29,558 nt of DNA from UBA8516 sp035457865 (GCA_035457865.1 DATIAR010000016.1:1-29558), one strand, 5' to 3'. Numbered from the stretch's first letter, positions 9,164 to 18,204 are shown. Numbers and translations: made by a program. The notes: generated by a model from the sequence alone, not told the origin.

Positions 9164-9601
9164 ATGGCAAAATCTCCACTTGGTTTATTTTCAGGAAGAG
9201 TTCTCAAAGATAAAAGAAAGAAACAACGATGGTCTATAGGAACTTACAAAAGAAGAAACCTGGGTCTTAACAAAAAAGCAGATCCATTAGGTGGTGCGCC
9301 ACAAGCAAGAGGTATTGTTTTAGAAAAAGTAGGCATTGAAGCAAAACAACCAAACTCGGCAGTAAGAAAATGTGTTCGTGTTCAACTCATAAAAAATGGA
9401 AAAACAGTAACGGCCTTTTTACCAAGAGACGGCGCAATGAATTTTGTTGATGAACATGACGAAGTACATGTTGAAGGAATGGGTGCTACTATGGGTGGAG
9501 CAATGGGAGATATTCCTGGTGTGAGATGGAAAGTCTTCAAAGTAAACGGTACTTCATTAAAAGAACTCGTATATGGAAAGAAAGAAAAACCTAGGAGATA
9601 G
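9164..9601 (+). CDS. rps12: 30S ribosomal protein uS12 (S12)
   Basis: A 145-residue archaeal/eukaryal-type S12 (eukaryotic S23), a decoding-centre protein. The diagnostic KQPNSAVRK loop at 61-69, which approaches the A-site codon, is intact, as are the downstream LPRDGAMNFVDEHDEVHVEG and the GDIPGVRWKV segment. A GGAG ribosome-binding site overlaps the end of nusA nine nt before its ATG. Two nt separate its stop from the rps7 ATG. The basic N-terminal extension (LKDKRKKQRW) is usual for archaeal S12. Confidence 0.97.
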   Translation: MAKSPLGLFSGRVLKDKRKKQRWSIGTYKRRNLGLNKKADPLGGAPQARGIVLEKVGIEAKQPNSAVRKCVRVQLIKNGKTVTAFLPRDGAMNFVDEHDEVHVEGMGATMGGAMGDIPGVRWKVFKVNGTSLKELVYGKKEKPRR

Positions 9602-9603
9602 AT

Positions 9604-10203
9604 ATGGTAGAAACAGCTAATCTTTTACTTTTTAGAAAATGGGATCTCTCAAATATCGAAATAAAAGATCCAGGCTTGAAAAACGCTATCTCTGTAAAAA
9701 AGACTATTATACCTTTGACTTTTGGTCGTTCAGCACTCAAACGATTCAACAAAGCCGAAGTCAACATAGTGGAAAGACTGGCAAACAAACTCTTGCATTT
9801 CGGGAAAAAATATGCAAAAAATACTGGCAGAATGGGTGGTAAGAAAACTCGTTCAATTAATACAGTAAAAGCAGCATTTGAAATCATAAACTTGAAGACT
9901 GGAAAGAATCCAATAGAAATATTGGTAAGAGCAATTGAATACTCTGCACCAAATGAGGATACGACAAGAATAGTTTACGGTGGAACTGTTTATCATGTAT
10001 CCGTAGATGTGGCTCCATTACGAAGAGTTGATCTTGCATTGAGATTTATTGCAGAAGGTGTACGCGATGCATCATTTTCAAACCCAAAAGCAATAGAGGA
10101 AAATCTTGCAGAACATTTGATATTAGCTGCAGCAAATGATATGAATGCACCTTCTGTCAAGAAAAAGAACGAGCTTGAAAGAATAGCTATGGCTTCAAGA
10201 TAA
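9604..10203 (+). CDS. rps7: 30S ribosomal protein uS7 (S7)
   Basis: A 199-residue archaeal S7, the protein that organises the 3' major domain of 16S rRNA and contacts E-site tRNA. Recognisable blocks are NIVERLANKLLHFGKKYAKN, the KTRSINTVKAAFEIINLKTG region, and PLRRVDLALRFIAEGVRDAS near the C-terminal third. An AGGAG ribosome-binding site overlaps the last codons of rps12. In many archaea tuf and rps10 follow. Here the cluster ends with rps7 and a tRNA lies downstream on the other strand, so the operon appears cut short at this point. Confidence 0.97.
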   Translation: MVETANLLLFRKWDLSNIEIKDPGLKNAISVKKTIIPLTFGRSALKRFNKAEVNIVERLANKLLHFGKKYAKNTGRMGGKKTRSINTVKAAFEIINLKTGKNPIEILVRAIEYSAPNEDTTRIVYGGTVYHVSVDVAPLRRVDLALRFIAEGVRDASFSNPKAIEENLAEHLILAAANDMNAPSVKKKNELERIAMASR

Positions 10204-10233
10204 AAATTACAAGACTACGATTATACAAAAGAG

Positions 10234-10337
10234 TAGCCCGAGGCAGATTCGAACTGCCGTCCCCAGGTATCCTCTCCTAAGATCCAGAGCCTGGAATCCC
10301 TAACCCAAAAATTGTTTGGCCACTAGACTATCGGGCT
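10234..10337 (-). tRNA. tRNA-Gln (anticodon CTG) with two probable introns
   Basis: The acceptor stem AGCCCGA/TCGGGCT pairs perfectly (A1-U72, discriminator A, as expected for tRNA-Gln), and the T-arm GGCAG-TTCGAAT-CTGCC is perfect. The anticodon stem CCAGG (10294-10290) pairs with CCTGG (10267-10263), but the loop between them is 22 nt. Reading C32-T33-CTG-G37 leaves a 15-nt insert at about 10269-10283, at the canonical 37/38 intron site, and CTCT can pair with AGAG as in a bulge-helix-bulge. The D-loop is also oversized at 25 nt: removing 16 nt (about 10302-10317) restores AGTGGCCAG. Mature length is then 73 nt. CCA is not encoded. T-rich sequence (CTCTTTTG) follows the 3' end. Confidence 0.85.
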
Positions 10338-10362
10338 ACCGAAACGAGTGTGATTAGCTCAG

Positions 10363-10370
10363 AATATAAT
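10363..10370 (-). promoter_or_regulatory. TATA box of the tRNA gene
   Basis: ATTATATT on the minus strand lies about 29 nt before nucleotide 1 of the tRNA, correct for initiation a few bases upstream of the mature 5' end. Confidence 0.5.
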
Positions 10371-10424
10371 TATTCCTTCTAAATTAATTACTTAAAGCAA
10401 TATCTTGTTTTGTCTTGGAATCTT

Positions 10425-10742
10425 CTATTTGATACTAGTCTCCCGTATGGCTGTTGCATAATCGCAATCTGCTTTAAGCCGCATATATGGAATCAGTCTA
10501 TAATGAATTGAATAAAGATCCTTCTCTTTGTATAACATTCCTTTTAATAACAAAGAGACAAAACCACCTGCGATTCTTGATGGCGGTATATTCAATTCTT
10601 TACATACATCATTTCTTTTTTTCTTATATTGTTCCATTGTAAAGCTGACGTTATTTAGCTCTAAAATTAGGGGCCACATGACTTTTTCCCAAACTAATCT
10701 TCTGTTATGAGTAGCAGAAGCATATTTGCCTTTTTCTTCCAA
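10425..10742 (-). CDS. Small conserved-looking protein of unknown function
   Basis: A 105-residue frame starting with TTG at 10742 that I do not recognise. It is mixed-charged, has no signal peptide or membrane segment, and has two scattered Cys. The middle (YKKKRNDVCKELNIPPSRIAGGFVSLLLKGMLYKEKDLYSIHYRLIPYMR) looks like helix-turn-helix followed by a basic beta-hairpin, compatible with a winged-helix fold, but this is only a secondary-structure impression. It is divergent from the YkgJ-like gene. A TATA-like element (10769-10779, minus) lies about 32 nt upstream. The gap to the tRNA downstream is short. Codon use resembles its neighbours. The start is uncertain because no ATG is available near the N-terminus. 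Confidence 0.6.
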   Translation of the reverse strand: MEEKGKYASATHNRRLVWEKVMWPLILELNNVSFTMEQYKKKRNDVCKELNIPPSRIAGGFVSLLLKGMLYKEKDLYSIHYRLIPYMRLKADCDYATAIRETSIK

Positions 10743-10783
10743 GATTGATAACGTTCAAAAGTTGAGTTGTAATTTATTAATTA

Positions 10784-11491
10784 ATGCATAAGGAACTTGA
10801 GGAATCACTTGAACTCTTGTCAAAAGATTGGATCATTGATCCAATAATACGAAATTTCATTTTAGGTAATCGTGATGATGTTTCAGACTTTGCAATAAAA
10901 GTAAAAGATGTTGTCTTTCATATTCCATATTTGAATAAAGAAAATAGTTACGTTTTATGGAAATGTTATTGGCCAGACTGTCATAATTGTTGTAACCGCC
11001 AAGGAAGATTGCCACTTACATCAAATGACCTTATTACAATTAGTAAAAGTCTCAAATACCAAAAAACTTCTGATTTTATAAAAAATGAAACCAATATAGC
11101 TACTTGGCAAGAAATTGGTCCTTCTGGTAATGTAAATATGACCATGACCATGATCAATTTAAAACGAAAAGAGAACGAAACCATCGATGAAGATGGAACA
11201 CATATTCCATGTAGATTTCTAGACGACAAAGGTTATTGTGGTTTACATCCAGAAAGACCTGGAGTGTGTCATTTGTATCCTTTTTCATCTTGGCTTGAAA
11301 ATGAAAAGGGGAGAGCGCGAGTACATGCTACTTTTCAATTTACTGGAGATTGTCCTGGATTTTATATTTCTAAAACACTAGATCCAATGAAAGATGTTCT
11401 CTTAGAATATTCCAAAATTATTTATGAATATAATATGAAATCAAACAGGACAATTCGAGAAAATTTTGGTTCTGTTACTTTTGGATTCTAA
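10784..11491 (+). CDS. YkgJ/UPF0153-family cysteine-cluster protein
   Basis: A 235-residue protein with the cysteine signature of the YkgJ (CxxCxxCC) family, predicted to bind a metal ion or Fe-S cluster: Cys61, Cys66, Cys69 and Cys70, then Cys143 in the PCRFLDDKGYC motif with Cys152, Cys162 in RPGVCHLYPF, and Cys190. These eight Cys and the RPxxC-x3-PF context are characteristic. The biochemical role is unknown. The family is suspected of metal binding. The N-terminal 50 residues are outside the core. There is no signal peptide. The stop overlaps the convergent geranylgeranyl-reductase-like gene by four bases. Confidence 0.8.
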   Translation: MHKELEESLELLSKDWIIDPIIRNFILGNRDDVSDFAIKVKDVVFHIPYLNKENSYVLWKCYWPDCHNCCNRQGRLPLTSNDLITISKSLKYQKTSDFIKNETNIATWQEIGPSGNVNMTMTMINLKRKENETIDEDGTHIPCRFLDDKGYCGLHPERPGVCHLYPFSSWLENEKGRARVHATFQFTGDCPGFYISKTLDPMKDVLLEYSKIIYEYNMKSNRTIRENFGSVTFGF

Positions 11492-12495
11492 GCTCTTGCT
11501 ACCTTCATCATATCGCCAATACGAATCTCCATTCCAAATCTTTTTTCATTCTTTTTCATATATCTGTAAATAGATATTAAATCAGCGAAATGTTTTATCA
11601 TTCCGAACTTGGAATCCATTTTGTTTCTAACAAATGCCAAAACCTTTGGATATATAGAAAATTTTTCAAGAACTTGTTTTCTATATTTCTCCTTGTCATG
11701 GATGTTTTCTAAAAATATGTCTGCACAAGTCATACTTGGAATGATTCCTTCCCCTAAGAGCGGATAAACAGTACCTATTGATTCGCCTACGCCAACTACT
11801 TTACCATGATAGAAAGGTTGACACATGTCCGGTGTTGCAAGACGTATTGGCCTTCCAACAGTTTTGATTATCTTGCCTCCATATCTTTTAAAAAACGAGT
11901 CAGTTTCTTCTACATGTTTTCTATTTTTGTCGCCAGCACCTATGTGGGCAAGTTTCTTCCCTAAAGGAAAATACCAAAAATATCCAGTAATAGATGAGAA
12001 TGGTTTCAAATAAAAATCATCAAAAGGTACTTGATCTTCATATTCTACCTTGTATTGATATGTAGGCAAATAAAAATCTCTGACAGGTTTTGGAAGATAT
12101 GTTCTGTAAAAACCAGTAGCATCTACTATTAGATCAAATTCTGATTCCAAATTTTCAATCTTAGGTGTTGTGTTGTAATGGATCTTACATCCTTTAGACA
12201 TGTCTTTGATTAAGCCAATTTTATCATAAGTGCATAAGCCACTTAATTTTATACTAAATCGTTCAGAATTCATATCTATATACATGTTTTTTCCATCATG
12301 TATTACGTAATCATTAAAATCAAGACCACATTTTTTCGCAAAATTTTGCATTGGACCTTTTGTTGTACCCCATGCACAAATTGAATCATGAGTTTCTTGT
12401 GTAGATCTTTCAAACCCAACTACGTCATGTTCGTTTTTTAATCTAGAAAGAAGATATCCTCCAGCAACTCCAATACCTACAACTGCTATTTTCAT
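11488..12495 (-). CDS. Geranylgeranyl reductase-like FAD-dependent oxidoreductase
   Basis: With ATG at 12495 the product has 335 residues. The frame is open back to 12546, but starting at MKIAVVG places the dinucleotide-binding GIGVAG right at the N-terminus, and a TATA-like CTTTTATTA lies about 27 nt upstream. Further flavoprotein marks are DLIVDATGFYR (second FAD motif region), the substrate-pocket YFWYFPLGKKLAHIGAG, and GESIGTVYPLLGEGI, the equivalent of the FAD-binding GD motif. The family reduces double bonds of geranylgeranyl chains in archaeal membrane lipids or of related isoprenoids, but includes other FAD hydroxylases and halogenases, so the substrate is not certain. It lies behind alaS-leuS with 70 nt between and probably has its own promoter. 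Confidence 0.8.
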   Translation of the reverse strand: MKIAVVGIGVAGGYLLSRLKNEHDVVGFERSTQETHDSICAWGTTKGPMQNFAKKCGLDFNDYVIHDGKNMYIDMNSERFSIKLSGLCTYDKIGLIKDMSKGCKIHYNTTPKIENLESEFDLIVDATGFYRTYLPKPVRDFYLPTYQYKVEYEDQVPFDDFYLKPFSSITGYFWYFPLGKKLAHIGAGDKNRKHVEETDSFFKRYGGKIIKTVGRPIRLATPDMCQPFYHGKVVGVGESIGTVYPLLGEGIIPSMTCADIFLENIHDKEKYRKQVLEKFSIYPKVLAFVRNKMDSKFGMIKHFADLISIYRYMKKNEKRFGMEIRIGDMMKVARA

Positions 12496-12565
12496 AGGTC
12501 TAATTCTTAAAATACCTAATAAAAGGATGTTTTCAATTGTTATCACAACTATTTTAGGAATGGGA

Positions 12566-15445
12566 CTATTCGATCAATATGGCGGGTTTGAATGGTCTTG
12601 CCGTTCTAGCTTTGTTCTTGGGATCATATTTCTTTGGATCAGATTCAGAAAATATCTGAACATTTACTCCAAAGTCTTTTTGTACAAGGGAATCAAGTTC
12701 TGAAAGAATCTTTGTCTCATCTATGATGTTAGTTTCTGCTTTTGCTTGTCGTGACTCGATAGGCTCAGAAAGTATATCATTAATAGTTTTTTTAACAAAA
12801 TCTGGATCTTTTTTTACAAATTCTGTTTCCTTATCAGAAATAAGTAATTTCATTAAAACTCCTATGTTCATTTCACCTTTTATGACATTGGAAAGAATTT
12901 TTTGATATGCTTTGTTCTTCCACGAATCTGAGGTATAAATAATGATCTTCCTTGGAGTAATTTTAGTTACTTTAAGAATATTTCTAATATCATCTATGGT
13001 TGACTTTAAGAGATTCTCTGATTGTAACGATGTTCTATCAACATTCTCCTTATGCACTAATGGCCAAAGTGATTTTGAAACAAGGCTCACATTTCCTAAT
13101 TTCTCCCACATTTCTTCTGCAATATGTGGTGCAAAGGGAGATAGCATTGCCACTCTAGCAGATAATACGATGTGAAGCGTCCTTGATATATCTGATCTAT
13201 TCTTGGCATTTGTTCTCTTAAGATACCACTGTATATCAGAATCAAACTCATATAATACATAATGGAGCGCCTCACGTAATCTCATTTTTTCCATAGCTGA
13301 TGTAGTCTCTAAAACTAACTGTTGTAATCTACTTAAGAGCCACTTATCCTCTTGTTGAAGATTTGATTCTTTGTTTAATTTGTATTTAGAACAGTCTTCT
13401 AACATATTTTCGAGCTTATTTTTAATTCCTTTTACTGCTTCAAGATTGAAATCTGCATCTTGCAAGAGTTCAGCCGAAATTAATATTGCTAATCTAATAG
13501 GGTCTGCACCATAGGTTCGTATTGCATCACGAAGAGGAATAATGTTGCCCATTGATTTTGACATCTTTTTTCCATCCATCAGAACAGAACCATTGACAAC
13601 AATCTCTTCTGGCCAGTATTTCTTTGGGAAAATTGCAATGTGATTAAATACAAAAAATGTCAAATGGTTTGGAACAAGATCTCGGCCTGAATGTCTTGCA
13701 TTTACAGGATAAAAATACGAAAATTCATTTTTGATACTTTCCAAAAGATTTTCTGTTATTTTGCAATTAGCAACAACTTTTTTGATATCTCCCTCTTCCA
13801 AGAATATATAATCAAAAAACTCATCTTCTAGATTCTCCGCAGTAATTTGTTTTTTGTTAACATATTTTGCAAGAATATAATATGCCATGTAAATTACAGA
13901 ATCAGAAAGACTTTCTATTATCCAGTTTTTATCCCATGGCAACTTGGTTCCCAAACCATGTTGTCTTGCACAAGCCCTCTCCCGTAACCAATCTACTACA
14001 TAATTGAATTCATTACGTATCTCCTCAGGGAGAATTTTCATCGCATTGATACAAGAATGTGCATCTTTCTTCCAATTTTTGTTAGAATAATCCAAAAACC
14101 ACTGGTCATTTAGAATCTTTACAACACATTCGGCACCACATCTACATCTGATAGGTCCATCATTTAGTTCAAATAGAATGTCTGCATTTTTTTGTTGTAA
14201 AATCCATTTTTTTACCTCTTCTTTAACATCCGCAATTTTTTTTCCTGCAAATTGATTTGTATTATTTTTTAATGTTCCCTCGTAGAATTCTTTTCCATAA
14301 AGCTCTTTTGTAGCCTCTTCAAGACGGGGACTATTTTGGTCTTCTATTTTGAACTTTTCTATAATTTCTTTAGCAGGAATCTCTCCATATCCTTCAGTTT
14401 GTATTATTGATATTGGTTTTATTGCTCTAATAGAATCCAAAACCTCTTGTTCGAAACTACCTGGATTTTTCTTGATATCTTCTATAGCTTGATAGTCAAA
14501 CGGTGCATGAGCTGGTACAGACATCACCATACCTGTACCATTTTCACTTTTAACAAATCTAGCAGGAAGTATTACCACATACTCATTTCTTTCTGGAATT
14601 TTGGCCTTCTTGCCAACTAGAGCAGAACCCTTGATCTCGCCAATTAAAATGACTTTTTTATCCATAAACTCTAACTTTCGTGCACACTCTGCACTTACAA
14701 TCCAATTCTCGCCATCTACATCAATAATTTTGTATGTCACATCTGGATTTATCCAGAGATTCGTAACACCAAAAATTGTTTCTGGTCTGAGTGTAGCTGT
14801 TGGTATGATGTATTTGTCATACCTAAATTTAATAAGGACATATTCAGTAAAAGCAGGTTCTACGTCTCCCAAAGTATCATGTTGTGATACTGGATTCTGA
14901 TCTTTTGGACACCAACCAACTGGATGAGAGCCTTGTATGACAAGATTCTTGTTTTTCAGTTTTCTAAATTGCCATTCTATAAATTTGTTGTATACGGGAT
15001 CAACTGTTGTAAATTCTCTTCTCCAATCTATAGAATATCCCATCTCTATCATGCCTGATTTTATCTCTTGATGAAAATATCTTGCAATTTTTATAGGCTC
15101 TGAAAACTCTTGTATGTGTTGCTCGGGTACTTTGTAAATTGTTCTGAATGCTTCGATCAATTCTTTATCATTTTCTTGAACACGCCTTGCCATTCCAAGA
15201 ATTGGAGTTCCTGTATAATGAAATCCCATTGGGAAAAGTACATTGTATCCACACATGCGCATAAATCGTGCATGTACGTCAGCTAAAGTGTAGGTTCTTC
15301 CATGTCCTATATGTTGCGGTGAATTTGGATAGGGATAAGCTACTGTGACAAAGAATTTTTTCTTCTCAGAAGGATCCACTTCAAAGTATTTTTCATCCTC
15401 CCATCTCTTACGCCATTTAGATTCTATTGATAACCAATCTGTCAA
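12566..15445 (-). CDS. leuS: Leucyl-tRNA synthetase (archaeal type)
   Basis: A 959-residue class I synthetase that charges tRNA-Leu. The HIGH motif is at residues 45-48 and KMSKS at 627-631, with TATLRPETIFG (216-226) marking the CP1 editing domain that hydrolyses mischarged tRNA. Length, WxxRWxxxKxFEVD at the start and the C-terminal lysine-rich extension match the archaeal/eukaryal cytosolic subtype rather than the bacterial one. It starts with TTG four nt after the alaS stop, so it is very likely co-transcribed and translationally coupled with alaS. No defects were seen. The C-terminal part (anticodon and tRNA-binding) is complete. Confidence 0.97.
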   Translation of the reverse strand: MTDWLSIESKWRKRWEDEKYFEVDPSEKKKFFVTVAYPYPNSPQHIGHGRTYTLADVHARFMRMCGYNVLFPMGFHYTGTPILGMARRVQENDKELIEAFRTIYKVPEQHIQEFSEPIKIARYFHQEIKSGMIEMGYSIDWRREFTTVDPVYNKFIEWQFRKLKNKNLVIQGSHPVGWCPKDQNPVSQHDTLGDVEPAFTEYVLIKFRYDKYIIPTATLRPETIFGVTNLWINPDVTYKIIDVDGENWIVSAECARKLEFMDKKVILIGEIKGSALVGKKAKIPERNEYVVILPARFVKSENGTGMVMSVPAHAPFDYQAIEDIKKNPGSFEQEVLDSIRAIKPISIIQTEGYGEIPAKEIIEKFKIEDQNSPRLEEATKELYGKEFYEGTLKNNTNQFAGKKIADVKEEVKKWILQQKNADILFELNDGPIRCRCGAECVVKILNDQWFLDYSNKNWKKDAHSCINAMKILPEEIRNEFNYVVDWLRERACARQHGLGTKLPWDKNWIIESLSDSVIYMAYYILAKYVNKKQITAENLEDEFFDYIFLEEGDIKKVVANCKITENLLESIKNEFSYFYPVNARHSGRDLVPNHLTFFVFNHIAIFPKKYWPEEIVVNGSVLMDGKKMSKSMGNIIPLRDAIRTYGADPIRLAILISAELLQDADFNLEAVKGIKNKLENMLEDCSKYKLNKESNLQQEDKWLLSRLQQLVLETTSAMEKMRLREALHYVLYEFDSDIQWYLKRTNAKNRSDISRTLHIVLSARVAMLSPFAPHIAEEMWEKLGNVSLVSKSLWPLVHKENVDRTSLQSENLLKSTIDDIRNILKVTKITPRKIIIYTSDSWKNKAYQKILSNVIKGEMNIGVLMKLLISDKETEFVKKDPDFVKKTINDILSEPIESRQAKAETNIIDETKILSELDSLVQKDFGVNVQIFSESDPKKYDPKNKARTARPFKPAILIE

Positions 15446-15449
15446 AAAA

Positions 15450-18155
15450 TCACTTTGCCAAAATTGACTGTTCTACAGCAAGAAGTGCGTCTTTTAGCTT
15501 TGAAACATCCTTTCCTCCACCTTGACCAAAACTATCATTACCGCCTCCGGCACCTCCAAGAACCTTTGAAATATCCATTGCCAAATCACCAGCTTTTTTG
15601 ATCTTTGCTGCTTCCAAACCTGCAAATGTAATTATTCTTATTCCACCATTTTTCAAAATTAAAGCACAGTATATCATTTTAGAATCAAGTTTTATTACCT
15701 GTTCCCCTACTGCAATATGAAATTCTTCATCAAGTTCTTCGTCTACAGTTGAGAATAACTTTATTTTTCCTAGATTCTTTGCATCTGAAATAGCGCTTTT
15801 TGCAGTAGATGTAGAAACTCGTTTAACAAGCTGTTTCAGTTTTTTCTTCGAAGAATCAGCATCTGACATAACATGTTCAAACGATTCTAATATCTTCTCT
15901 TTACTAGAACCTAATGACTTTACAATCTGTGAAATTTTTCTATCCTGATCCTGCGTATATTTAACAGCTGTATCTCCTGAAACAAACTCCATTCTTACAA
16001 CCCCATCTTGAATCCTTTCAGCTTTTGTTATCTTTATCAAACCAAGCTCTCCTGTTTTCTTTACATGAGTTCCACCACATGCTTCTACATCAAATCCATC
16101 AATGTTTACAATTCTGACTGACTTGACTGGAACTACTCCTCCTTGATATATTCTGAATCCAAATTTTTGTTCGGCCTCACCCCTTTCATACTCATTTATT
16201 AAAACAGGTAGATTTTTTCTGATGGTAAGATTTGCTAAACTTTCTATCTTTGTAAGGTCTTCTTCTGTTAGGTTTGAATGATGTGTTATGTCAAGTCTAC
16301 CATAATCTCTTTCCTTGAATGCAGAATGTTGCCATATCCATGAACCTAATGTGTTTCTTGCTGATGCATTTAACACATGGGTACTAGTATGATTTCTTGT
16401 TATGCCATAACGACGGGTATGATCAATTTTACATTTTACCATCTCACCTTCTTTCGGGGTACCTCCTTTCAATTCATGCAAAATGACATTTCCATGTTTG
16501 TTTACATCTACCACATCATAATCTCCAACCGTACCATGATCTGGTTCTTGACCACCTCCTCTTGGATAAAATGAAGTCCTATCCAAAACAACTAATTTCT
16601 TATTGATAACCTTGAGAACTTTGGCTTCAAATTCCATAGGATCTTCCTTGTAGTAAAGCGGTACAGTCTCTGGTATGCCCTCTATGTTGAGAACTTCCTT
16701 CTTTTCAGCTCTCTCTGATTGATGCAACTCTGACAGTTTCTCATAAAAAGTAGATGGAATTTCTGAGATTATCCCTGTCTCTTTTAGAAAATCAGGAGTA
16801 ATGCCATCAGATTCGTATAGTCTGATCAGATCATCTACTGTTAATTTTTTATTTTGGGTCTTTATGGTATTTGCCATACTTTTCATTCTGGTTTTTGATT
16901 CTGCATATCTTTCTCTTTCTATTCCAATTATCGTTTTTACTTCCTCGCGAGTTTCTTGCAGCTCGGGATAAGTGGATTTCAAATAATCAATGTGCATATC
17001 TGCTAATTCTCTTAGATCAAGATCCCAACCTAGTCTATCCATTATGGCCACTGCTCTTCTCAAAATCATTCTTAAGTTGTAACCACCGCCTACATTACTT
17101 GGAAGAGCTCCGTCTGAAATTGCAAATACCAAAGTTCTCAGATGATCAGCAATTAGGTATATCCCTTCAAGAGGAACTATCATTTTATTGAATTTTGTCT
17201 CGTCTATTCTCGCTTGCTTTATTGCATTTTTTCTAACTTGTGTTAAATCACTGAATCCCTTAAGTCCTTTTGATATTGCAGTGAAATATGATGATAATAT
17301 GCTGGGTTCCATGTCTATTCCAATTTTTTGGATTAAATTATTTGTGATAGGACCAAAACAACAATCATACGCGGTTGGAGTTCCCATCGTTATCCAAGCA
17401 AATCTCTCAAGGCCAGCTCCCATGTCTATTATCTTTTGTTCTAATACTGAGTAATTTTCTAAATCTCCTTGAAATTCTGTAAATACTGCATTTCCAAGTT
17501 CAAGACCTCGTACAAAATATTCTAGTGAAGAACCAAATGAACCTCCCCCTGCCCAAACATCTTCTACAAATACAATTTCATTTTTATCTATTCCAAATCT
17601 TTCGGTTAATAGCCTAAAATCTAGTTCCATGCATTTGTCCTTCCAATATCCTTCTGAGTTTGGTATACTGTGTTGACCAATCATACAAAAACTAGAAAAA
17701 TGTCTACCCGTAACACCTACATTTTCAATATCCTTGAATCTAAGACAAGTTTGTGGTACAATTAGCGGATTTGCCGGAAATTCAAAAACAACTTTTGAAC
17801 CCATAACTCGCTGAAAGTCTACAATGGATGCTATTGTAAAATACAGGTCATCACGCCACCTGCATACAACTGGATATCTGCTTACTGATTTGTGACCATT
17901 TTGTACAAAAAACGATTCCACTTCTTTCCATGCTTGAACATAATCGAATCTTTTTTTTGTAGGTGGATTTCCTATGAACGAATAATTGTTTTCAGCATCT
18001 TCTGGGCAAAAATTTTGTTCATGATCAATTGTCCAGAAAAATCTCTTACATTTTACACAGGATTTTCGTTGAAATCCTTCTTTGTCAAATAATGATACTT
18101 TATAATACCTTTCAGGATCTGCAGAAAACTTTGCAAGAATTTGTTCTTTATTCAT
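15450..18155 (-). CDS. alaS: Alanyl-tRNA synthetase (archaeal type)
   Basis: A 901-residue class II synthetase with ATG at 18155. An upstream in-frame start at 18206 would add 17 residues, but the TATA-like TTAATATC at 18180-18187 fits the 18155 start. The N-terminal C-x2-C (SCVKCKRFFW) is found in archaeal AlaRS. The editing domain carries HxxxH (His589, His593) and CxxxH (Cys693, His697), the zinc and deacylation site against Ser/Gly-tRNA-Ala. The C-terminal DHHA1/C-Ala part is marked by GGAGGGNDSFGQGGG. It is first gene of the alaS-leuS unit, divergent from the unknown gene at 18235. Confidence 0.97.
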   Translation of the reverse strand: MNKEQILAKFSADPERYYKVSLFDKEGFQRKSCVKCKRFFWTIDHEQNFCPEDAENNYSFIGNPPTKKRFDYVQAWKEVESFFVQNGHKSVSRYPVVCRWRDDLYFTIASIVDFQRVMGSKVVFEFPANPLIVPQTCLRFKDIENVGVTGRHFSSFCMIGQHSIPNSEGYWKDKCMELDFRLLTERFGIDKNEIVFVEDVWAGGGSFGSSLEYFVRGLELGNAVFTEFQGDLENYSVLEQKIIDMGAGLERFAWITMGTPTAYDCCFGPITNNLIQKIGIDMEPSILSSYFTAISKGLKGFSDLTQVRKNAIKQARIDETKFNKMIVPLEGIYLIADHLRTLVFAISDGALPSNVGGGYNLRMILRRAVAIMDRLGWDLDLRELADMHIDYLKSTYPELQETREEVKTIIGIERERYAESKTRMKSMANTIKTQNKKLTVDDLIRLYESDGITPDFLKETGIISEIPSTFYEKLSELHQSERAEKKEVLNIEGIPETVPLYYKEDPMEFEAKVLKVINKKLVVLDRTSFYPRGGGQEPDHGTVGDYDVVDVNKHGNVILHELKGGTPKEGEMVKCKIDHTRRYGITRNHTSTHVLNASARNTLGSWIWQHSAFKERDYGRLDITHHSNLTEEDLTKIESLANLTIRKNLPVLINEYERGEAEQKFGFRIYQGGVVPVKSVRIVNIDGFDVEACGGTHVKKTGELGLIKITKAERIQDGVVRMEFVSGDTAVKYTQDQDRKISQIVKSLGSSKEKILESFEHVMSDADSSKKKLKQLVKRVSTSTAKSAISDAKNLGKIKLFSTVDEELDEEFHIAVGEQVIKLDSKMIYCALILKNGGIRIITFAGLEAAKIKKAGDLAMDISKVLGGAGGGNDSFGQGGGKDVSKLKDALLAVEQSILAK

Positions 18156-18179
18156 CTTTGAGAGGTTTTTGCTTTGACT

Positions 18180-18187
18180 GATATTAA
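18180..18187 (-). promoter_or_regulatory. TATA box of alaS
   Basis: TTAATATC is centred about 28 nt before the ATG at 18155. This supports the downstream start and a leader of only a few nucleotides. Confidence 0.45.
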
Positions 18188-18204
18188 GTATTCTGAGGCA
18201 ACAC

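Noticed and set aside
10234..10337. Reading the tRNA as Glu or Ser
   Set aside because: A CTC or TTC anticodon cannot be placed after U33. GGA (Ser) would require a long variable arm, which is absent. A1-U72 and discriminator A agree with Gln.
12496..12546. Upstream start adding 17 residues to the geranylgeranyl-reductase-like protein
   Set aside because: The extension lies ahead of the FAD-binding beta strand and overlaps the likely TATA box; ATG at 12495 fits better.
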